NCBI GenBank assembly: GCA_024305405.1
Contig: JAKNDB010000075.1
Span: 806,001-870,000, forward strand
DNA from: Dirofilaria immitis
Lineage: Eukaryota; Nematoda; Chromadorea; Rhabditida; Onchocercidae
Reading direction: 5' to 3'
Length of the DNA: 64,000 bases
The notes under the pieces are model-generated. The model did not search any database. It was not told the origin of the DNA and saw only the letters and a list, made by a program, of their open reading frames with translations. Shown here in pieces: positions 41,735 to 53,935 of the stretch (position 1 is its first letter; each line of letters starts with the position of its first letter). The translations under genes and the position numbers were made by a program.

Positions 41735-42090
41735 CATTACGTAAGTATTTCATATTTTATTCTATACGTAAGTGTTTCATATTTCATTCGATACGTAAGT
41801 GTTTCATTTTTCATTCGATACGTGTTTCATTTTTCATTCGATATGTGTTTCATCATTCATTCGAACGTAAGTATTTCATTTTTCATTCGATAGGTAAGTG
41901 TTCCATATTTCATTCGATACGTAAGTGTTCCATATTATATTTGATACGTAAGTTTCTATACGTAAGTGTTTCAATACGTGTTTCATCTTTCATTCGATAT
42001 GTGTTTCATCATTCATTCGATACGTAAGTATTTCATATTTCATTCGATACGTGTTTCATATTGTATCCTATACGTAAATGTTTCATATTA
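41735..42090. repeat. ~27-bp minisatellite with TACGTAAGTGTTTCAT
   Basis: About 13 imperfect copies of a unit built from ATACGTAAGTGTTTCAT and TTTCATTCG. Some units lack the AAG segment (TACGTGTTTCAT). The array stays open in one frame and encodes an artificial FIFHSIRK-type repeat. Confidence 0.9.
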
Positions 42091-42260
42091 ATCTATCACC
42101 TGTTCTACGCTTAAATCAATTTCTTCTGTTCTTGCATATTTTTATGAATTCTACGGTAAGTTTTTTTTTTTTTTTTTTTTAATGAAAAAATATGTGCTAA
42201 CAAATGAGTAAATTTTTTTCAGAATAAATAGTATCATTTTTTTATTTATTCCAAGAAATT

Positions 42261-42770
42261 ACGTATTTCGAGATTGTTGAAATATTGTCGGAGAATTGTT
42301 TCTTACATTGGAAATCAATAAGTTTCGATAGAAATTTTTAGATTTACGTATTTCGAGATTGTTGAAATATTGTCGGAGAATTGTTTCTTACATTGGAAAT
42401 CAATAAGTTTCGATAGAAATTTTTAGATTTACGTATTTCGAGATTGTTGAAATATTGTCGGAGAATTGTTTCTTACATTGGAAATCAATAAGTTTCGATA
42501 GAAATTTTTAGATTTACGTATTTCGAGATTGTTGAAATATTGTCGGAGAATTGTTTCTTACATTGGAAATCAATAAGTTTCGATAGAAATTTTTAGATTT
42601 ACGTATTTCGAGATTGTTGAAATATTGTCGGAGAATTGTTTCTTACATTGGAAATCAATAAGTTTCGATAGAAATTTTTAGATTTACGTATTTCGAGATT
42701 GTTGAAATATTGTCGGAGAATTGTTTCTTACATTGGAAATCAATAAGTTTCGATAGAAATTTTTAAATTT
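42261..42770. repeat. Perfect 85-bp satellite, 6 copies
   Basis: ACGTATTTCGAGATTGTTGA recurs at 42261, 42346, 42431, 42516, 42601 and 42686, exactly 85 bp apart. I see no difference between the six copies until the last few bases of the sixth (TTTTTAAATTT instead of TTTTTAGATTT). The unit also contains ATTGTCGGAGAATTGTTTCT and AATCAATAAGTTTCGATAGA. Confidence 0.98.
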
Positions 42771-43600
42771 ATATTTTCAACATATTAATTCTAAATAACT
42801 TATCGATTTTTATTTATTTTAACGAAATTTTAGAGTTTAAATAAATTAAAAAAATTTAAATTTTATTAATAATTTCAATTTCGAAATATAAATATTGGCA
42901 TAGAAATGAAATATTATGCCAATATGATAGAACTATATTAGACATTTTTTAAATTTTCAAAAATAATTTATTTATTTCATATAATTCGATATTGGAAAAG
43001 TATGACATTTTTTTCTTTTCGAATTTTATCACTTTAATGAAATATATTAATTGGAAATTTTACTAACTTCAATATATACCTTAATTAATAATTGTAATAG
43101 ACAAGATAGCAAAAGATTAATTAGATATTAATATTGTGATAAATTTAGGCATTTATATTTTGCAACTTTAGTCGAATCAAAATGATATCAATAATTGATT
43201 AAATTGCACCTGAAAAAATCATTATCAAACATGATATCAATATTGCATGATAAAATTTATGAAATTATTGGATAAATGTATAAAATAAATTGCTTAGAAA
43301 ATAAGCTATGATAATTAAATAAATGATCAAATTTTAATAAAACTTAAAATTTTTATTAGCTTGATTTTTTTGACTGATAAAAAAATAACAAATTAATTAT
43401 TTGATAAAGATTCAGATAAACTAGATAAAATATTTTCGAAAATTTTAATCCTATTCAGTAAATAAGTTCTGTATAATGATAATATTATCAGTTCAGTCTC
43501 ACTTGGATATTTTCAATCAATCAATAAGTCAAAACATTCAAAAAGATAAAACAAACAAATATTTTCGAAATGAAATCCAAATTTTTGTTGAAAAAGGGAT

Positions 43601-43680
43601 AAAAGAGAGAGAGAGAGAGAGAGAAAGAGAGAGGAGAAGAGAGAGAGGAAGGGAGAGAGAGAAAAAAAAGAAAGAAAAGG
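43601..43680. repeat. Polypurine (GA)n tract
   Basis: About 80 bp of GAGA, GGA and GAAA units, with only purines on the plus strand from about 43611. Confidence 0.9.
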
Positions 43681-44004
43681 TAAAGGATCAGGTTTACACG
43701 AGTTGTTATCATTGACTATTTGAATGCTATCGTTTTGTTATACGAATATAATAGAATGATAAGTTTTATCGATATTGTTAAATTTGAGTGAAGAGAGGCA
43801 AAATCGATTAAATTTAAAAGAGGACAGAGAGAGTGCGCTTATATACATATATATACGATTACTATTACCAGCTTATATCAATCTATCATTTTACTATCTT
43901 CTTATCAAACATTTTAAGCAAACATTTTGAATAATTTTATTTTATTATATTATCATAATTCTAAATTCATTATCATTTATAATTATTGTTATCATTTATT
44001 AATA

Positions 44005-44006
<2 letters not shown>

Positions 44007-44093
<87 letters not shown>
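44007..44093. repeat. (ATT)n microsatellite, about 29 units
   Basis: Uninterrupted ATT trinucleotides over about 87 bp. Confidence 0.95.
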
Positions 44094-44096
<3 letters not shown>

Positions 44097-44925
44097 AATA
44101 ATAAAATTTTACTATTTTCTCATACTATTTTACTATCCTTTATCGTTATCATTATTATTAATTCATTAAATGAATTAATATAATTTTTGCTCGTAAAATA
44201 GCCAAATAAATATTTTTATCAAAATAATTTAATTGCAAGAAGGAAAACAAACATTTGATGATATAATGAGAAAATAAATATGTCATCGTGTTTTTTTTTT
44301 CGTAACAATAATGATAATATGACAATGATCGTAATAATTTTTGCTAGATATTTTATGTTAAGCTATAATTTTTATTTTTATTGATAATTTTCATCAAATA
44401 TAAGCTATCAGTTAACTGATAAAAATAATCATTTTTAGTAATTCAAAATAATATATTTATATCAATGATAAACAATTTAAAAATATCATTTCCTTCATAG
44501 ATTAAAATTGATTTTTGAAAATGCGAAGAGTTAGCCTGATAAGGATAAGGCTTCCTGATAAAGATAAGACTTTTTAATTGTATTATCTTTTGAGATATGA
44601 AAAAAGGACAATTTTATTATTTTATTCCTTTTGTATTTGACGAATAACATTTTAGAATGAAATATAACCAAAATTTGAAATTAAAATAGAAAGTAAATTA
44701 ATTAATGATAAAGTGTTATCAATGTTTTTTATTGATAAAATTGTGAAATTTTGGATAATCTAATCCTATCGATATATATATGATATATATTTATTGACAT
44801 TTCTTTTTCCTACCATATCTCGTGAAAAAAAAACAAACAATGATCAAATATTTTAAATTAGATTACCAAGATTTATCGATCATTTATTGATCGAATGATA
44901 TGTTTCTTTCTTCTCTAATCAATTG

Positions 44926-45019
44926 CTTTTGTTGTTGTTATTGTTGTTGTTTGTGTTGTTGTTATTGTTGCTATTGTTGTTATTATTATTATTATTATTA
45001 TTGTTGTTATTGTTGTTTA
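44926..45019. repeat. (TTG)n/(TTA)n microsatellite
   Basis: Mixed TTG and TTA trinucleotides with a pure TTA core around 44981-45001. Confidence 0.9.
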
Positions 45020-45540
45020 CTGTTGTGAAAGTTTTGAGCATTAATAAGTTCTTATTTATGAATGGGATAGAAAACTATTAATATTAAAATATAAATTTAA
45101 TCGAATTATCATTTCAGTAATATTATATATATATATATTTAAAGTATTAAAGTTTATATTTTAATCATTTTGTTCATATCATCATTTCTATTTTTAATTT
45201 AATTTTTTTTTTTTTATAAGTAAAATAATATCATTGATTTAACGTACGCTTGTATGTACGTTTAAATTTTTAAATATTTTTATACGCCATCAATTAGTCA
45301 TACAGTTAACATATTGTAATTTTTGAGAAAAATTAATTGATACTTTTGGAAAGAAAAAAGAATAAATAAAGAATTTTTTTTTTCGAGAATATTTCAATTT
45401 ATGAATCATAAATTGAAATATAAGTTGTTTATAGAGTTAATCAAATGAAATATTTTTTTTTTTTTTTAGTATTATTATAAAAGTTTTTTTTTGTTTTTAA
45501 AAGATAAAATTTAAATGAATAATTTTTAATGAACTATTAT

Positions 45541-45700
45541 TGATTTATATAGGAATATATTAAGAATTGAAAAATATTATTGATTTGTATAGGAATATAT
45601 TAAGAATTGAAAAATATTATTGATTTGTATAGGAATATATTAAGAATTGAAAAATATTATTGATTTATATAGGAATATATTAAGAATTGAAAAATTATTA
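45541..45700. repeat. 40-bp tandem repeat, 4 copies
   Basis: Copies start at 45541, 45581, 45621 and 45661. The unit has TGATTT(A/G)TATAGGAATATAT and TAAGAATTGAAAAATATTAT. The outer copies have A and the inner copies G at the seventh base. Confidence 0.95.
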
Positions 45701-46375
45701 TATAATTTTATTTTTATTCCAAAATTTAGCATTAGAATAGGCATAAGAATTAATCAGTTAGGAAGGAAAATATATGAGAAGATATAATTTAATTTTAAAA
45801 TTTATCAAAAATTTAAAATGCTATATTATATTTATTCGATGTTGCTAAAATGATTGTCTATCTTCTTATCAAACTTTCTTTAATTTATCATTGATTTGAA
45901 ATATGTTATTATCGTAGTAACAATGATTACTTATGGATAATATAAAATTACTAAAAGTCGTAAAATTAAATTCATCGTTTAAAATTCATTGAATAAATTA
46001 AATGAATGAGTGACGAAGGATTGGACATCGATTGGAAATAAAATTAATTCCATTTTTATATTTTCATCAATTCAAATTTCCGAAAACTTTTCAATTTTAT
46101 ATTATTTCTCGAAAAAGTCATTGCATCAATGGAATTGATGAGAAAGAAAAAGAGGAAAATTATAGAAAAAAAAGAAAAAAATAAATGCTATTTGATTAAT
46201 TGAAATATTATCATTATAAGAATTTCTATCTTATCAATCTATCATTTTTATCAGTGATTTGTAGAAGATCAATATTTTCAAAATCAAACCTAAATTAGAA
46301 TCTTCTTTAATAATAATAAATATTTGCAAATGCAATAATGAATGAATTTTTATTTTATATTAATAAGCAATATTC

Positions 46376-46734
46376 TTTATCATTTAATTTATTTACTTGT
46401 AAATATTTCAATAATTTTACATGTTTATTTATAAATTTAACAAAATGATTAATTAGTTACCTGAACATTAATTATATATCTTTATCAATTTATATATCTA
46501 TCTTTAATTTTATCATACGATTTATTTACTTGAATACTTAGATAACATAATTTTTGTTTATAAATTTAACAAAATGATCAATTATTTATCCGAACATTAA
46601 TTATGATATGTATATCTTATTTATTTATCATCTAATTTATTTACCTGTAAATATTTCAATAATTTTACATGCTTATTTATAAATTTAACAGAAATGGCTA
46701 ATTACTTACCTGAACATTAATTATATATCTTTAT

Positions 46735-46772
<38 letters not shown>

Positions 46773-46865
46773 TTAACTTTATCATTTGATTTATTTACCT
46801 GAATACTTAGATAACATAATGTTTGTTTATAAATTTAACAAAATGATTAATTATTTATCTGAAAA
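46376..46865. repeat. Higher-order A-B-A-B repeat of about 240 bp
   Basis: An A half (GTAAATATTTCAATAATTTT at about 46400 and 46640) alternates with a B half (GAATACTTAGATAACATAAT at about 46532 and 46800). Both halves share TTTATAAATTTAACA(A/G)AAT and CTGAACATTAATTAT-type ends. A (TA)n tract at 46738-46770 has expanded inside the second copy. Confidence 0.85.
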
Positions 46866-46927
46866 TTTATTTAAAGATTAATTGTGATATATATAATAAA
46901 TATACAAAAAAGAAAAGTTTTTAATCG

Positions 46928-47076
46928 AAGCGGAGGAGGATGAAGAAGCGGAGGAGGAGGAAGAAGCGGAGGAGGAGGAAGAAGCGGAGGAGGCGGAGGA
47001 GGAGGAGGAGGAGGAGGAGGAGGAAGAAAGGAAGGAAGGAAAGTAGGAAGAAAGGTAGGATAGGAAGAAGTAGAAG
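46928..47076. repeat. G-rich polypurine (GGA)n tract
   Basis: GCGGAGGAGGAGGAAGAA-type units shift to pure GGA, then GGAA and GAAG units. The plus strand is purine except for a few C in GCGG. It is by far the most GC-rich block in the desert and could form triplex or quadruplex DNA. Confidence 0.9.
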
Positions 47077-47178
47077 AATAAATGTTAAATGGTAGTCGAG
47101 TGAATATAGTATTAGTATCTCTAGTATGTTGAATTAATTGATGAAATGGTAGATAGATGATGAATGAATATAGATGAC

Positions 47179-47212
<34 letters not shown>

Positions 47213-47221
47213 ATAGATAGA
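47179..47221. repeat. (AGAT)n microsatellite
   Basis: About ten AGAT units with one AAAT variant. Confidence 0.92.
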
Positions 47222-47282
47222 AAAAGCGGCCCGTGATGATCATTTTTAAAAGCGTCACTTATTATTATGTCCGTCAATTTGT

Positions 47283-47343
47283 TACTTATTTAGACTTCCC
47301 TTCTACCTCCTCCCATCCCCTCTTCCTCCCCACTCCTCCCCAT
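47283..47343. repeat. Polypyrimidine C-rich tract
   Basis: CCTCCTCCC, CCTCTTCCTCCCC and similar blocks, almost all pyrimidine, lie about 210 bp after the G-rich polypurine tract and are opposite in strand sense. Confidence 0.8.
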
Positions 47344-47452
47344 CTCATCTCGGCTTTTTTTTTTTTTAACTTCCTCAATTTATTTATTTATTTATTTTAT
47401 TGAATGAATGTTTGGTAAAACTTTTGCTCTTGTTAGTTTTAAGCTTACATTT

Positions 47453-47503
47453 ACATACATATTCAACATACATACATGCACACATACATACATACATACA
47501 TAA
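47453..47503. repeat. (ATAC)n microsatellite
   Basis: ACATACATACAT-type units with a short CACA interruption. Confidence 0.85.
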
Positions 47504-47603
47504 ACATTTAGTTTGAAATGAGACAATTAATTCGATTAAATTTACTCAACAATATTATAATAAATATATTTGTATGTGTATGTGTGTCAAATGTATGTCA
47601 GTG

Positions 47604-47634
<31 letters not shown>

Positions 47635-47799
47635 TATATGTATGTGAATGTATGTATGTAAATATAGGCTTAAAACTAACAGTTTTAGTATTTAGTTTGA
47701 AGTGAGACAACTAATTCGATGGAATTTACTCAACAGTATCTATTATAATACTATTATAATAAATATATTTGTATATGTATGTGTGTCAAATGTATGTGA
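47499..47799. repeat. ~105-bp duplication (47499-47599 and 47687-47799)
   Basis: Both copies have TTTAGTTTGAA(A/G)TGAGACAA, TTCGAT, AATTTACTCAACA, ATAATAAATATATTTGTAT and TGTGTGTCAAATGTATGT. A (TA)n tract at 47604-47629 lies between them. Confidence 0.88.
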
Positions 47800-47905
47800 C
47801 TAAATTGACTATTTTTTATTTGTACTTTTTTTTTTTTTTTTCATCTATCTACCATATCTTATTCATACCAATTTCATATAAACATACATATTATCTATCA
47901 ATTGT

Positions 47906-48168
47906 CTATTCTTTACGTTTATACTTTTTGAAACTTTTCTATCCTTTATATCTATACTTTTTGAAGCTTTTCTATTCTTTGTTCTATACTTTTTGAAATT
48001 TTTCTATTCTTTGTATCTCTACTTTTTGAAATTTTCCTATCCTTTATATCTATACTTTTTGAAATTTTTCTATTCTTTGTATTTATACTTTTTGGAGCTT
48101 TTCTATTCTTTATATCTATACATTTTGAAATTTTTCTATTCTTTATTTCTATACTTTTTGAAATTTTT
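47906..48168. repeat. ~30-bp minisatellite, about 9 copies
   Basis: TTTTCTATTCTTTATATCTA followed by TACTTTTTGAAA recurs about every 30 bp with substitutions. Read on the minus strand it stays open and encodes a KISKSIDIKNR-like artificial repeat. Confidence 0.92.
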
Positions 48169-48239
48169 ATAAAGTTATCGAATAAATTTGTATATAAGCA
48201 TATAAAGACAAGAATTATATCTTGATTAAACGTGAACAT

Positions 48240-48322
48240 GATAAATTATATACCCTAATATAAGTAAGTCATCTGATACATGGATTATATACGCTAATAT
48301 AAGTAAGTTATCTGATATATGT
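48240..48322. repeat. 42-bp duplication, 2 copies
   Basis: ATTATATAC(C/G)CTAATATAAG and TAAGT(C/T)ATCTGATA occur twice in direct succession. Confidence 0.8.
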
Positions 48323-48774
48323 TTAAATGATTGATATGACGCATGAAGATTATAGATGGAATACGTAGAATGATTAATAGATGAATAAATGATTTGACAT
48401 ATTACGTACATATATTTCACGTACATACGTAATGGAATATATACGGTAATTAACAAGTGAATAAGTGAATTGATATATGCGTACATACGTTAACGTCAAC
48501 TGTAATGCTGATGAAGTTAAGAATGTTAGAGAATAGATGTGAAATGGTAATAGGAATGAATGATTGGAAAAATTTTGATTGAACATTGATCTTGTAAAAT
48601 GACTCGATGATCTCACGTACATATGACCTCACGTACGTATATTTATAATATGGATTAATTCCTCGATATGTTTGATTGATTTGATGCATATTTTTATGAT
48701 TGCTGAATATCATGGAAATATTATTCACTGATATTTTGAATTATTTCACATTTTCCTATCACGCTAAATCAATT

Positions 48775-49090
48775 TCGATTTGTCAGATTTGATAAGTATG
48801 ATAAGCATTTTGTTGAATGTAAATGAGCAGTAATAAGATGATTACATGTCATATTTTGATAAGTGTGATAAATAGTATTAGCATGATTATTTATCATATT
48901 CTAATAAATATGATAAGGAATAGTGGCATGATTTTGTTGTATTTTGATAAATATGATAAATAGTATTAGCATGATCATTTATTCTATCTTGATATATAAT
49001 AGTAGTTATGATTATTTATCACTTTTTTGATAATTATGATAATAAGAAATATGCTATGCAGTATGATTATTTGTCGTATATTGATAATAA
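48775..49090. repeat. ~55-65-bp degenerate repeat of TGATAA boxes
   Basis: TTTGATAA(A/G)TATGATAA, followed by (A)TAGTATTAGCATGATTATTT, recurs about five times. Each copy carries two or three TGATAA hexamers. Confidence 0.8.
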
Positions 49091-49379
49091 ATAATATCAG
49101 TATGATTAAGACATAACAATAGTTATAGCATTCCATAACGTATAATGTATATGTATAATAATATCGAGGTCATTCACTGATTGACCGATAGTTGGGATAT
49201 TCGTATGAATGAATGGACAGAAATTGTGATAATATTTTGTTGCTTCCTTTGCGTCATTTTCCATTCTCCTGATTTCTTTCTATCACATCATCCCTAAATA
49301 TTATCATTTATTATTCATTACTATCTTTTACTTTTTATATGTTTATTATATGCTGTTTGATTTTTTTTCTTTTTTATAT

Positions 49380-49700
49380 ATTTGATTGACGTCTTATCAT
49401 GACGTACGTTACGCTTGTCTATATGGAATATTATATGTTGATTGATTTTTTTCCTTTTACAGGTTTGATTGACGTATCATCATGACATACGTTACGCTTG
49501 TTTCTACGGAATACTGTATGTTTACTATTTGCTGATTGATTTTTTCCTTTTTAGAGATTAGATTGACGTCTTATCATGACGTACGTTACGCTTGCTTATA
49601 TGAAATATTGTATGTGTACTGTACGCTGATTGATTTCGTTTTTAGATGTTTGATTGCTCTTATCATGACGTACGTTACGCTTGTTTTATGAAAATTGTTA
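49380..49700. repeat. ~80-93-bp tandem repeat with GACGTACGTTACG, 4 copies
   Basis: Copies start near 49381, 49463, 49557 and 49648. Each has TTGATTG(ACGT), TTATCATGACGTACGTTACG and CTTG, then an A/T-rich segment ending ATTGATTT. ACGTACGT is a perfect palindrome (one copy reads ACATACGT). Confidence 0.92.
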
Positions 49701-50468
49701 TATATATATATAGATTTTTCAGCATAACCTAAAAACTTGACAATATTATTTTTCAGAATATTTTAAAAGTTCAAAGTTCGAATATCAAATCATAGTTTTA
49801 AATTATATCTTAAATTTTCTTCATTTTTATTTATCATTCAAGAAGTATTATAATAAACCTAATTTCATTAAATAGTTTAATATATACTATGATTATTAAA
49901 CTTCACTTACTAATCATTATTAGCTATGATAAAATTGCTAAATGTTTTGAAAGAGAAAATAAAACAAATTATAATTCACGTACGTGATATTTTTCATTAC
50001 GTAAAATAAAAATTAGCAATAATTCAATTTTTTCTTTTCAAATTTATATTTATATTTTTATCGTTGTAAATGAATTTGAAGTATTGTTAAGAGAATCTTA
50101 TAACTTTTTCGTCCTCTTCTTTTTTTTTCTCCTATAATCATTATACGGATTAAGATGTTACTAAGTAATTTATTGATTAAATGGATCATATTTATTGATT
50201 AAATGGATCATATTTATTGATTAATATAAAAATCGATTTATATTTTTATATATTAGAATGATTTAGAAAAATTGGTATAGAATAAATTTCGTAGAATTAA
50301 TTTCATTTTTAACCCAATTTACTATAAATAGCTAAATTGTTTTAAAAAAAAAATTGATCAATTCAGAGAGAAATTTATCAGATTGCAAAAGGTCAAGCAT
50401 AATCATAGATTAAGTTATAATTATTATTATTGATTTTACGACAGCGGAAGAAATGAAGGATAAAGGAA

Positions 50469-50499
<31 letters not shown>

Positions 50500-50524
50500 G
50501 TGATGGAGATGATGATGATGGTAG
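50469..50524. repeat. (GAT)n microsatellite
   Basis: Trinucleotide GAT units with GGT and GGA variants. Confidence 0.9.
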
Positions 50525-50756
50525 ATGGATTTATTAAGAAGGAAGAAGTTGAAAGATGAGAAGAATCAAAAGAATATAGCATTCATCCATTTATTCATGC
50601 AAACATAACTCCATTGACGACGACCTCTTCATTTTTATATTTTCCATGAATAGTAGATTAATGGTAAATTAGAGTAGTAAAAAGGTTGCAGAGCTAAGGT
50701 TGCAATTTAGGATTTAGAAACGAATGATTGATTGAATAAGTGAATGAATGAATGAA

Positions 50757-50838
50757 TGACGACGATGGTGATGACGATGATGATAATAGTGATGATGATG
50801 ACAATAATGATGATAGTGATGATGATGACGATGGTGGT
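50757..50838. repeat. Imperfect (GAT)n/(GAC)n tract
   Basis: GATGATGAC-type trinucleotides with several interruptions over about 80 bp. Confidence 0.85.
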
Positions 50839-50905
50839 TGGATTGATTAAAGGGACGATTTATTATGTTTGGAGAGATTTTAAAAGGAAAAAGAAAAAAG
50901 AAAAG

Positions 50906-51020
50906 ATGCTTTAAATAGTCAATATCTATTTATGTATATGTATGTTAGTATTTAAAAGCAGTAATAGCAATACAATCATTATCATCATCATCACCGTCAC
51001 ATCGTCATCATCATCATTAT
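50906..51020. repeat. Dispersed repeat copy 2 with (ATC)n tail
   Basis: It matches 41337-41478 in the same orientation and order: ATGCTTTAAATAG, TATCTATTTATGTATATGTA, TGTTAGTATTTAAAAG, AGTAATAGCAAT, CAATCATTATC, (ATC)n. The copies differ by a few substitutions and one missing TAG. Confidence 0.88.
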
Positions 51021-52519
51021 CGATCTCTTTATCAAGCAACCTCTCTTTCGTCTTTTCATATTTCACCTCACTTCATCAGATCACATTCTTAAATTTCAGC
51101 ATTCTTTTGTAACACAAAAATCGATCACTTAATCCTATCGCTATCTTTCTATAATTATTATGTCGAGAATATTTTTTGATAAGTTTCTCTCTTTGATAAA
51201 CTTTCATAACTTTGACTTTTTGATGATAGTTTCAGTTAGATTATTTAAATCATTCTTGAATAATAAATAGATGTGTAATTTACAATTGAGAGAAGATGAA
51301 TATTGGTAATTAGCGAATTCGCAAACTTCTTTTAATAGCATAGTATTTGTTTTGCTTCTATAAATAATTTCAAATATATGATTGCAAAAATAAGCATTAT
51401 CAAATGTGATAAGTTTACATTGATCATTATTAAATGGAAATATAAAGCAGTGATATCCATCATATGACATTCATATATATGAACATGTATATATGGATTC
51501 ATTTTATCACACATTCGTTTTCACCTTCGTTAGGGATATTTTTCTATCCTTATCATCTATCAATCATCTATTGTTTAGTTCCTTTATCACAGTTTGATTA
51601 TTTGATTTATTCATGGAGATTTTATCTCGCGCTATGCAATAAATTATTCCACTGGATTACTGGAAGGGATGTATGGATATAATTAGTATCTAAATTTTGA
51701 GCATATTATACCAGCTATTATTTGTTGTTAATGTATCGCGATGAAGCGGTATAACTTGAAATAAGGAGTGGGAAAATCAATAAAATTAAATGAAGAGCAA
51801 TTATTATAGTAATTTGAAGTAATTTTTACGAGAAAATAAATCGAGATTTTTTTTCATTTCAAAAGATTAAATTTTGTAATCTTTGAAATTATTGATTCAT
51901 GAAACTTGTGAGAAGACATCGTTGAATAGTTGATTTGATATAGACGATGGGACATTTATCAATTTTTTTTTACCCCTGAAAACTATATAAAAATGCTATT
52001 TTCTTCTTCATCCTTTTTTTCCCCTTTTTTTTTCTTATTGAATTTTGAATGGACCGATTGAAAGGCTTCACTTAATAAAATAGTTCGTTGTATTATATTA
52101 TTTGCTTTCTTAATATCAAACAAAATATATTTACAATTTTTTTTATTTCAATTTAAATTTTGAGTAAATTTTAAATCAAAAAATTGGAATATTTTTGATA
52201 AAAAATTTATTTTTGTTTTTACAAATTATCTTCTCGTCAAAAATGGACTACCAATTGATTTATCTAATTCAAATATTGAAGTTAAAAAGAAAACGTAGAA
52301 ACGTAGAAGAATGTAATACGTACGTGACAACGTGAAAATGATCTTTGATAGCCTATTACAACACTATTATTAATTCATCCTGAAATATTCCACTCCAAGA
52401 AAAAAAAAAGAAAAAAGAATGGTTGATATCTAATCTATCATTGTTAGTAAGAATTGTAGAAATTTGAAATTCAAAAATTTCAACAAAAAAAACATCTATC
52501 ATAACCTTTTTCCTACGAC

Positions 52520-52885
52520 AATATTATTGTCTTACGTGCAAATGGAATGAAATAAAAACATATAATTCTCGAAATTTTTCCCGAATGCGTCCTTTTAAAA
52601 CTTTTATATCCTAATATGAAAATAGAATGGAAAAAAGTCACGTATAATTCTTCTAAACTTTTGTTTCCTTCTGAAGTGCATTCTTTCATCTTTCTTTCCG
52701 AAACTTTTGTATCCTACGTGCAAATGAAGTGAAAAAATCACGTACAAATTTTTTTGAGTTTTTTGTTTCCTTCTGAAGTATACATTCTTTCATCCTTCTT
52801 TCCGAAACTTTTGTATCCTACGTGCAAATGAAGTGAAAAAATCACGTACAATTCTTCTGGATTTTTTATTTCCTTTCGAAGTAAA
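52520..52885. repeat. ~110-125-bp tandem repeat with CACGTA boxes, 3-4 copies
   Basis: CGAAACTTTTGTATCCTACG, TGCAAATGAAGTGAAAAAAT, CACGTACAA and TTTCCTTCTGAAGT recur. The last two copies (about 52695-52885) are close to identical; the first is strongly diverged. Confidence 0.88.
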
Positions 52886-53508
52886 AAAAAAATGAAAGGC
52901 TTAAAAGCATTTAACTAACTTTGTTATTTCTTAATTATGCGTGAACTATTTATTGCATGTCACATCACTAAGAGACATGTCCATGAAGGATTGATTAAAG
53001 ATTTCGAAGATATTTTTGGCTAATGGGCATACAACATTACTCAATACCATCAACAGGTATGTGACAAAACCGGTGACACATAAACATACACATCTTGCAT
53101 CGTAAATTTTCTCGAGAATTCATATCAATAGATGAATTTAGACAACTCTCTGTTCCATTCTATTTCTTTGCCTAAGAGTGAAATTATCGTGGAAAATTTA
53201 AGCTTGCTTGCAGCTTACACATACATGCATTATATGACAGACACATGCATGCCATATACATATTCATACACATGCATTCATGCACATACATAGACATACG
53301 CACATACATGAACATACACAGACAAACACGTGATGACGCGTCAAACATTTTTGCCGGCAGCGTTTCGCATATCGATTTTTGTTCCATATCATTCGGCGAT
53401 GTGTGTGCTTGCGGTGCGTTCATAAATTATCGACGAAACTCGAACTCTGTGTGTGCGTATATGTCTAACCGTTTATGTTGTCTATCGCTATATGTATGCA
53501 TTTCTCTA

Positions 53509-53585
53509 TTCGTCTGTCTGTATGTATGTATGTGTGCATGTCTATGTATGTGTGTATGTGTATGTATGTGTGTGTATATGTATGC
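53509..53585. repeat. (TATG)n/(TG)n microsatellite
   Basis: TGTATGTATGTATG and TGTGTATG units over about 75 bp, with interruptions. Confidence 0.85.
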
Positions 53586-53692
53586 ACTCATTAAATTTGT
53601 TTTATTTTTCAGGACTTTTCCATCGGTGTTTGTGCATTTTGTCCCAGAGTGTATGTATATTATAAGATTGCTTCATTTTTATTGACATCATC

Positions 53693-53935
53693 CGTCCGTT
53701 CCGTTTACTGTTCCGGTCGGTTGATTGTTGATTATTGAATTTATAGAATATTTTTGTTTTTTTTTTTTTTGATTTCTTGAAAGTAAAAATTTCTTATTAA
53801 AATGATAGCAATAATAATTATAGATTAATCCGTTTGTTCCGTTTATTGATCCGATCAATCGATTGTTTATTATTGAAATTATATAATACATTTTTCTTTT
53901 TTAAATGAAAAATTTTTTGTTTACAATTATCATCG
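53693..53935. repeat. ~130-bp duplication, 2 diverged copies
   Basis: CCGTTTACTGTTCCGGTCGG (about 53700) and CCGTTTATTGATCCGATCAA (about 53838) are each followed by TTGATTGTT-ATTATTGAA, a TATA(G/A)AATA segment, a T-run and a GAAA-TTTCTT-like end. Confidence 0.75.

Noticed and set aside
41647..42027. 126-codon ORF with a repeated FIFHSIRK motif
   Set aside because: It is the translation of the 27-bp minisatellite, which happens to keep one frame open; no start context, splice site or homology.
43927..44183. ORFs rich in Leu or Ile (80 and 65 codons)
   Set aside because: They are readings of the (ATT)n microsatellite.
47952..48239. Minus-strand ORF with KISKSIDIKNR repeats
   Set aside because: It is the translation of the ~30-bp minisatellite and has no independent coding evidence.
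53184..53685. Overlapping Cys/Tyr/Val-rich ORFs on both strands, including 146 codons
   Set aside because: Most of the frame reads TATG/TG microsatellite sequence; no homology on either strand.
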